This document shows, piece after piece, positions 57,581 through 64,000 of a stretch of 64,000 nt of DNA; position 1 is the stretch's first letter; every line of letters starts with the position of its first letter. This DNA is from Plectrocnemia conspersa (taxonomy: Eukaryota; Arthropoda; Insecta; Trichoptera; Polycentropodidae), in the NCBI GenBank assembly GCA_009617715.1, contig VTFK01000154.1, forward strand, positions 372,001-436,000. Reading direction: 5' to 3'. Made by a program: the position numbers and the translations under genes. The notes beneath the pieces are model-generated. The model was not told the origin of the DNA, made no database searches, and saw nothing but the letters and a program-made list of their open reading frames with translations.

Positions 57581-57920
57581 ATAATATTAATTGTGCAATT
57601 CTTTAGAACTTTCACAAAAGTAAATATCTGTATATTATAATATTAGTAAATAAATTACAAAAACGATTTTAGTGCGCGTGTTAGGCGTCAAAAACCGATC
57701 AGAAGTGAGGATTTTATGACTTTTGATTTTAAAAAACTTGTTACCAGTACTAATTACATACAATTTAGGTTTATGTTACTATATTTATTTAGGGGTGTTT
57801 AGAAGACTATCATATAATATTTACATATTATATAAATATAAGTTATTATGATTGTTAAATAATTTTTAAAATTAAAGTTTTAAAAAAAAATCACATTGTT
57901 AAACTCTCCGTATCTTTTCA

Positions 57921-58340
57921 ATGCATGATTTTACAGGGAAAAAAGAAAATGACTCCTTGGCGGAAGGATAAGTGCTAAATAGAGGCGCATCCCCCTCATC
58001 ACTGGGGGTGGTTATTTTGCAATGTTTCGGTTCAGCTCCTTATCAGGCTCGGCACATCGCCACAAGTAATCCCTATCGAGGGCCATTAGTGGATTCACGT
58101 ATGCGAAGCCTTCTTAGCCTGAGCGTCTAGTGTTGGTGCGCTTACGCGTTATACACACACACATTCACACATAGGCAGTATTTACCTATACAAAACGCGG
58201 TCGTGTAAAATTTTCGATATTTTCTAGTAGCTTCGGCTTCACCCCGTGGGAGATAAACGTCATCCCGAGTTTAAAAGCATTTTAGCGGCTGAAAAAACGA
58301 CGTCGTTTCCTCCCGCGGGAATGCATGTGCTGGAAAAACG
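57921..58340. other. GC-raised non-coding island
   Basis: Includes GGCGCATCCCCCTCATCACT near 57984, AGCCTGAGCGTCTAGTG near 58117 and TCCTCCCGCGGGAATGC near 58308. No frame of note. Candidate conserved non-coding element. Confidence 0.35.
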
Positions 58341-59200
58341 AGTGCCTACTATTCGCAGATACGATGTAATATCGGAGATTTATATTTAAATGTACGCGTA
58401 TATTCATACACACTTGTATTTGTGTACAAAAAACGTTATATGAATATGTTATATGTACATATATCTATGTATGTAGAAAAAATGCCTTTTTCCGTTAGCG
58501 CAACATAAAATATTTACAAGTTGTAAATATTTTTATTTACATGTATCTTCTACTACTTCTCATATATATTTATTTATTTTATATTGTAAGTATACGTATA
58601 CGGTCTAACACCTTACAATAACAGTGAAACGTAATACACAAATATTTATAATATTATTACAAGTGAAAAACGATAAAAATAATATTATAATATGTAAGCT
58701 ACTAATCGACTATGTATTTAAATAGTATATATTGTACTAATACATTGGATCTAAAGTAAAGGACATATTACGAATTAGCTTGATTTTTATTAATCACCTG
58801 GATTTGTTTATAGCGGCTGCAACTTTTAATTCGCTTTGCCTTTATCTTGACAGTAACTCAACATGACAGGAATTTACAGATTAATGCTTCTCCTCCAAAC
58901 AGTTTTTTTAAATATAGAGCATCCAAAACACCTTTATATTCTGTCCAATAATAATAATGTAATAACAGCTATGGGAAAATGTTTAAGGATATGATATAAC
59001 TAGAAACAAAACGCTGATGAAGTGAAGCCAGGTACATGATAAATTTATGTATTTTATAAGTTGTTACATGTTGTAGTAAGTGAAACCAATCAATGAATTA
59101 ATAATAAATGTTTTTTATAATCATAATGTGAAGTATAAATTATAATGTGTTTTATAGAATAAACCTGTCATGTGTCCATAAAGTGACAGATACAATATAA

Positions 59201-59420
59201 AGGTGTGTTTTATCCGAATGACGCACTGCGGTAGTACGCAACCTTCTTATACAATAAAACAACGACGAAAAAAAAAGGTTAAATTTTTTCCAATGAATTT
59301 TTTGTAGCTTATTGTGGAGATGTTGCGTTATTAGGCCCCGTATGTATTATACGACGCTTTTATTTCTCGCGGAGGTGGAGCGGTGAAAATTTTTAGGTAA
59401 GTTAAAGTTTTGCGAATACA
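59201..59420. other. Small GC-raised island with AG|GTAAGT junction
   Basis: Contains TCGCGGAGGTGGAGCGG near 59368 and ends in ATTTTTAG|GTAAGTT (59396/59397). The donor is perfect, but the acceptor side has only a short T-run and no CTAAT branch point, so it is a weak third recursive-splice candidate or simply a chance GTAAGT. Confidence 0.3.
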
Positions 59421-61270
59421 AAAAATATACATGTACTTAATACGAACACGACTTGTAAATATTTGATGTGGCGTTAACGGAAAAAGGCAACGTTTACTAA
59501 AAAATACATGTAATGTAAAAAAATGTTTTTTACATTTTTTTACCTGTCAAACTGTAAAATTTGTATTTTTAAGATCACAAATTAGGCGTAGGAGAGAAGT
59601 ATATACATATGTATTAACAAAAATATTATAAACATATTTTTCATTTGGGTTTTTTTACTTGCAATTTATTTTTTAATCCTCTTTTATTTTTTAGAAAGAG
59701 TCAACTTTGTTATTTATTATTTCTTTATTTCGAATTGTTAGAAACAATTAATAAATCCAACATAATTTTACTTTTAACAAATATTTATTATATTTGTATT
59801 TTTATAAAACACTCTAATACAGATTTTGTGTTTAAAAACTGTAATTTTTTTTGAAGCTCTCTTTACGAATTTCATTAAGTAATCCGGAAATGAATTTAAT
59901 TTTTTTTAATTGCAAAAAAAAATCATTTTAAAATGTTTATTTTAATTTTAATGATAAAATACTTTTGCTTTAATAATATATTATTTGCATTTTTATATTA
60001 TATCTTATTAACATCTTAAATACATCTAAAACGTAGTTTTAGGTTCTACATTTAAATTAGTATTTTTTTTATTAATGTATAAAAAGAACAGCTATAGTTA
60101 AAGAAAATATTTAGTTTATGAAAACTAGCTTCTTATTTTTTTGGTAAAATTATGAATTATTTTTAGCAATGATATGACGCATAACGAAATACACTATTTT
60201 ACAGTAGTTTTGCTATATAATTCTTTTGCCAAAATGTTCAAATTCACTAATTTATATTTAACTTAATTTGCTTAATTAAAATGTGTTATTGCGTTTTTCC
60301 TATATGATCTTTTCTAATATCTTATTCTTAGATTTTATTTTAAGTGATCAAATGTTTTAATTAAATTTATATATTATTTCTTGCATTAAAACCACAATAA
60401 AACTGCATAAAATTTTTTATGAACTAATCAATTATTTCAAAAATATTTTAAATATTTTTTTTTTTAAATTCTTAAAAATTGGCTCAAGTATATTTATTAT
60501 AATATTTTAATCTAAATAAACTTATTTTAAAGTACTTTTAAAAAGAAAAGTAATTATAAACGATTTTTAATACAACATACTGATTAATTAAGAAGCCTCA
60601 TTAGATAATAAAATACACAGATGAAATTGGTGTAGAATTTAATATACATTTTTAATTATTTTTATAAAATTTTTGTTGAGTAAAATTAGTTAAAATATTT
60701 AAAAAAATAGTTTTGACCAAAACATTTAACATAGCTTTAAACAAATTTTATATGTACAATTTATCCTAATCTAATGAATCGTAAAAATTCAGTTGAAAAA
60801 AAATACTTTTGAGTATTTCGTTAACCACTTAGTTCTCGGTTTTTTTTTATCAAAAAGCAACAAAAAATAGTTTTTTTATTATTATTTTTCATCACATTTT
60901 TTTCTTATAAATAAAATACGTGAACAAGGTAAAGCAGAAGAAGCGATAAGTATAAATCTATACCAAGCGTTAAGTGACAAGCGTATTTCGTTTGTTTATC
61001 GTATGTAATGCAGAAAAGTCACTCAGATTGGTGCGAATTGGCACACGTGCCACATACCTTGTTCAAAAGCATAAAGTGGTTAAACTAAATTATCATAAAA
61101 ATTGTACCATATTTACCTAAAGAAACATTTACAAATTATATAAACGGTTATTGATGATATTTAATCTTTGTTGCAAAAAAGTACATTTAAAAAAAAAATA
61201 TTTACTTATTCAATTTTTAAATAAAAAAATGTTAATGGATCTTATACAGTATGATAAATAATAACACTAA
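59421..61270. other. Very AT-rich non-coding spacer
   Basis: Long AT-rich stretch with many T runs. Frames such as 59645-59854 are low-complexity. Nothing recognised. Confidence 0.6.
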
Positions 61271-61990
61271 TTTTCTGTCGCTTACCGTATTTTTTACTTT
61301 ATCGATTTCAAGTCAAAAGCGTCAGCAAAAACACACGCGCCAAATTGGCGCAAAGCTTTCGTATGCATAAAAGTACCGTAACGGTAATTACAATTACAAA
61401 GCTATGTAAATTAGACGAATCGTTAATTATAAAAAGGAAACAATTATTCTTGTCAAGGTCCACATTGAAATATTTCTTTGCGCATAGGCTTCATGCCATC
61501 CACGTAAACGTGTATGCTAGTTGCCAAGTTTGCTCATTACGTATGCGGGGATTGCAGGACCTTCTCCTTTACTTGAATCAAGTAAAAGGTGAATAGATAC
61601 AGGAGGAGCAAAAATAAAAAATGCCCCCTCCTACTTTAAAGTATCGCGTTACCTTTGAACGGATCGTGGAAGTGAATTATCTGAAGATAGTGCATTTCAG
61701 AAAAACGAATATTTATTCTAGCACATTTTTGCAAATTTAAATTGCTTCGTCGTTAATTAACGCGCGCGTCTTCTAATTATGTATTACTGTAAAAAAACGT
61801 ATAAATTCACTTTGAAAACTTCGGAATTGGACATCCATTATGAAAAGTGTTAAACCCGCGGCAGGGAGGCAATTTGTCAAGCGTGGTTCAATTAACGCAT
61901 CTGGGCTTTCGCAGCGAATAATGTAAAATGCATCAAATTGGAACAGATAGATATAGGTATGCATGGCGTGTATATGTAATTGCGAACGAG
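61271..61990. other. GC-raised non-coding island
   Basis: AAACACACGCGCCAAATTGG near 61328, TAACGCGCGCGTCTTC near 61757 and TTAAACCCGCGGCAGGGAGG near 61849. A plus-strand frame at 61345-61596 has a non-ATG start and no domain. CTTTACTTGAATCAAGTAAAAG at about 61566-61587 forms a short perfect hairpin. Candidate conserved non-coding element. Confidence 0.4.
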
Positions 61991-62479
61991 TGAATAAAAT
62001 TACACGTAGTGGAATAAAATTACTTTTAATGTGAGTTTCAATAATAACATTGTAAAATAGCAGAACTCAATTTAAATTTGTTAAAATATATTTAGAGGTA
62101 CATTTGTACATATGATATATCTGTATACATCCCAAATAGTTACTACAATGAAATTAATATATTATGCATGTGAGATTGACACATAATTTGAACGAACGTG
62201 TACGTTATGCTATTAGGTTTGTATTATAGTTACTTTAAACATGAATACTAATATGTTGATAAAAAAAAATTAAAACCAAAATTTTGACCAACAGTAAACA
62301 ACTGATATCATAAAAAAATATAAAAAAACCAAAATCAATCTGAAATTTTCCTTAATAGTTGTTCATGCAATGTCATTAATTATATCACAATGGTAAAAAA
62401 ATAATACATGTTATATTACAATACACATAAAAATATAACAGGAGTACGATAAAAAAAATACGTGATAAAAAAATAAAAA

Positions 62480-63555
62480 AAATCATAAAATAATAAATCA
62501 TTAAAAATTAAATACACAAACTGGATCAGCTTCTCGCTGCTGATATTAAATAGATCAATGTGCAATGACAATATATTAGGGATCTGGATGGCAAGAGCTT
62601 TATGCGAGTTGGGTAGTGCGGACGTCATGGCTTTAACGAATATCAGAAGAGGACGCAAACGTAATTTTTGATGTTCCGGAACCCAAAACTAGAATTACTC
62701 AAGTATGGTTTGACTGTAGATCTCACTTCACTCTTCAGTAGTTTTAATAAAAACTTTTAAAAACTTAGACAATAAATGCTTTGGGACTATTTGTGAGAAC
62801 TTAGCAAATCGTATTCTAATGCTCCTAAAAAATAGGCGTCTGAATACAATAAAAGATTATAACAAAATATTCTCTCATAAAGGACGTGAATAACTGACGG
62901 ATCGTAAATGTGAAATACGTTCCTCATAATAAAGCTATGCATTTAAGATGATTTGTCGCAGGCATCGTTTAGGTGTAGATAGAACCTTCAATTGATCTTT
63001 AAAGTAATTTCGAGATATTTAGTAGAAGTTTCTCTAACCAAATGTTCCTACCAAGATAGTATTATTAATTTAATGGCAATCGGGATCAAGAAAATTACGC
63101 AGAATGCTGCTTTTCGACATGAAAAAGCAGATAGTTGACAAAAGCCCATCTTCATAGCAAATCTGTAGACAGAAGAAGTACGGAACATATTGAATGCATT
63201 AAAATAATTTTAAATAATCTGCTTTTAAAAGCTAACTTCAATTTTTAACTGCCGTACTTATGTCAATAATAAATAACGCGAATGCAGAGGGCCTAAGTTG
63301 GACCCTTAAGGAGCCCCCAAAGGGGTGAAATACTCTTTCGATATATGTTACAAACTGTCAACGATCGCCTAAATATCTATAATGGCTGAATTAAATCATC
63401 TAAGCAACCGAGGCTTAAATATTTGGTTATTGATTATTCATGACAAATCTTGTCATGGGATATTGCCTTATCAAAATTTATATATTCGACGTCTACCTGA
63501 ATATCCGTTTTTTCCGATAAGATCAATTCTGTTGGTCCAAGAAAACTTGCAAAAA
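62480..63555 (-). pseudogene. Decayed jockey/CR1-type LINE reverse transcriptase
   Basis: Read on the minus strand from about 63510: IQVDVEYINFDKA (motif A region), LGCLDDLIQ, then RRSLTVCNIYRKSISPLW and GLLKGPT-ALC (GVPQGS-LGPLL segment), a shifted AVKN-S-LLKADYLKLF in place of FADDLKLF, then scraps of the thumb (KVLSTPKRCLRQII, SVSYSRPL). It ends near 62500 with LLIFVKAMTSALPNSHKALA and LFNISSEKL, the usual C-terminal tail pattern with a KA-NSP-LL core and an LF-I block. Numerous stops and frameshifts. The IQVDV block ties it to the fragment at 22.7 kb. No poly-A or TAAA tail was recognised beyond 62480, though that flank is A/T-rich. Confidence 0.65.
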
Positions 63556-63560
63556 GAACA

Positions 63561-64000
63561 TAATTGAAGATTTCTATGAATATATAATAAAAAAATATTT
63601 ATTTATTTAATTTTTAATTGTTAAAATTTGAACTATGTTTCGCACTAGCGTAAACGTATTCTTAGTCATTTTATCGCGTTAATCGTTACGTGCTGCCATG
63701 ACGTTACAGTGGACGCACCATGAGGCGTTTAATTAGGAGCCGCATCGCACTGTCGTAGCGTGATATCAAACAATAATTGGACAGGTGTCGTCAAGCGGGG
63801 TACTGCCTCCGGCAGTGGACGCTCATTAGCATCTTAATTGTGCGGCCGCCGCTAAATTATAGTCCGCTCTTTGACCACCCCTGCGACCACGGTCCGTGAA
63901 ATACTCGCCGCAGGCTGTTTGCATACAAATACCTTGACTAAATATACTATCAACTTTACGTAAGGTGTACTGCAGTAGAAAAAACTACATCTTACTAACG
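63561..64000. other. GC-raised non-coding island at window end
   Basis: GTACTGCCTCCGGCAGTGG at 63800 contains a 6-bp hairpin (ACTGCC-TCC-GGCAGT), followed by GTGCGGCCGCCGC near 63840 and GACCACGGTCCGTG near 63884. No frame stays open to the window edge. Candidate conserved non-coding element. Confidence 0.4.

Noticed and set aside
59391..59402. TTTTAG|GTAAGT as a third ratchet point
   Set aside because: Perfect donor, but the acceptor has a short pyrimidine tract and no branch point; kept only as a note on the island.

Overview
The window looks like an AT-rich insect (or at least arthropod) chromosome with no intact protein-coding gene. Evidence for this is the intron-containing tRNA-Leu(CAA) gene at 16332-16448, arthropod-type transposon relics (a Ty3/gypsy element with a tRNA-Trp primer site, jockey/CR1-type LINEs, hAT, Tc1/mariner-like and TTAA-type ends), (TAAA)n-like LINE tails and CTAAT-type branch points. 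Which insect order it belongs to cannot be settled from the sequence. Long open frames are rare, and nearly all that exist lack an ATG or are antisense or low-complexity frames.

The background is very AT-rich spacer, interrupted every few kb by 0.2-1 kb islands of higher GC and CpG content. These islands are not repeats I can recognise and have no sustained frame. I read them as candidate conserved non-coding or enhancer-like elements, the pattern expected inside a very large intron or gene desert of a developmental gene. Two sites on the + strand support the long-intron reading. At 24076 and 48265 a CTAAT branch point and a pyrimidine-rich CAG acceptor run directly into GTATGT, and each is followed 40-53 nt later by a GTAAGT donor. 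That is the layout of recursive splice sites with an RS-exon.

Layout: 1-6 kb is AT-rich spacer with two islands and hAT-like ends. 6.07-7.37 kb is a complete but non-autonomous Ty3/gypsy-type LTR insertion on the minus strand, with a TACT target duplication and LTRs containing stacked primer-site-like units. 12.2 kb has an AGCGC repeat cluster. 14.2-15.6 kb has a GC-rich patch, a TTAA/CCCTTTG transposon end and a double NRF-1-like palindrome. 16.3 kb is the tRNA gene. 17.5 and 20.1 kb carry two homologous broken reading frames of unknown family. 22.7 kb is a LINE fragment, 24.1 kb the first recursive splice candidate, 24.6 kb a Tc1/mariner-type helix-turn-helix relic, and 28.2 kb a TATA plus Kozak mini-ORF. 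30.6 kb is an (AT)n tract, 35.4-36.3 kb a LINE 3' end, 37.7-38.2 kb a pair of direct repeats with hammerhead-like cores and 38.6 kb another LINE scrap. 41-42 kb carries a dispersed repeat and a SINE-like piece, 46-46.7 kb a hAT/ZBED-type transposase relic, and 48.3 kb the second recursive splice candidate. 48.6-50.4 kb holds an inverted TAGGGATT pair, 54-55.7 kb more dispersed repeats, 55.94-57.58 kb a 1.6-kb TTAA-flanked element with inverted arrays of GGGCGA repeats, and 62.5-63.55 kb a decayed LINE.

The only feature I consider certainly functional is the tRNA gene. The recursive splice candidates and the GC islands are the best evidence for a function of the surrounding DNA. The repeats mostly document old transposon activity.
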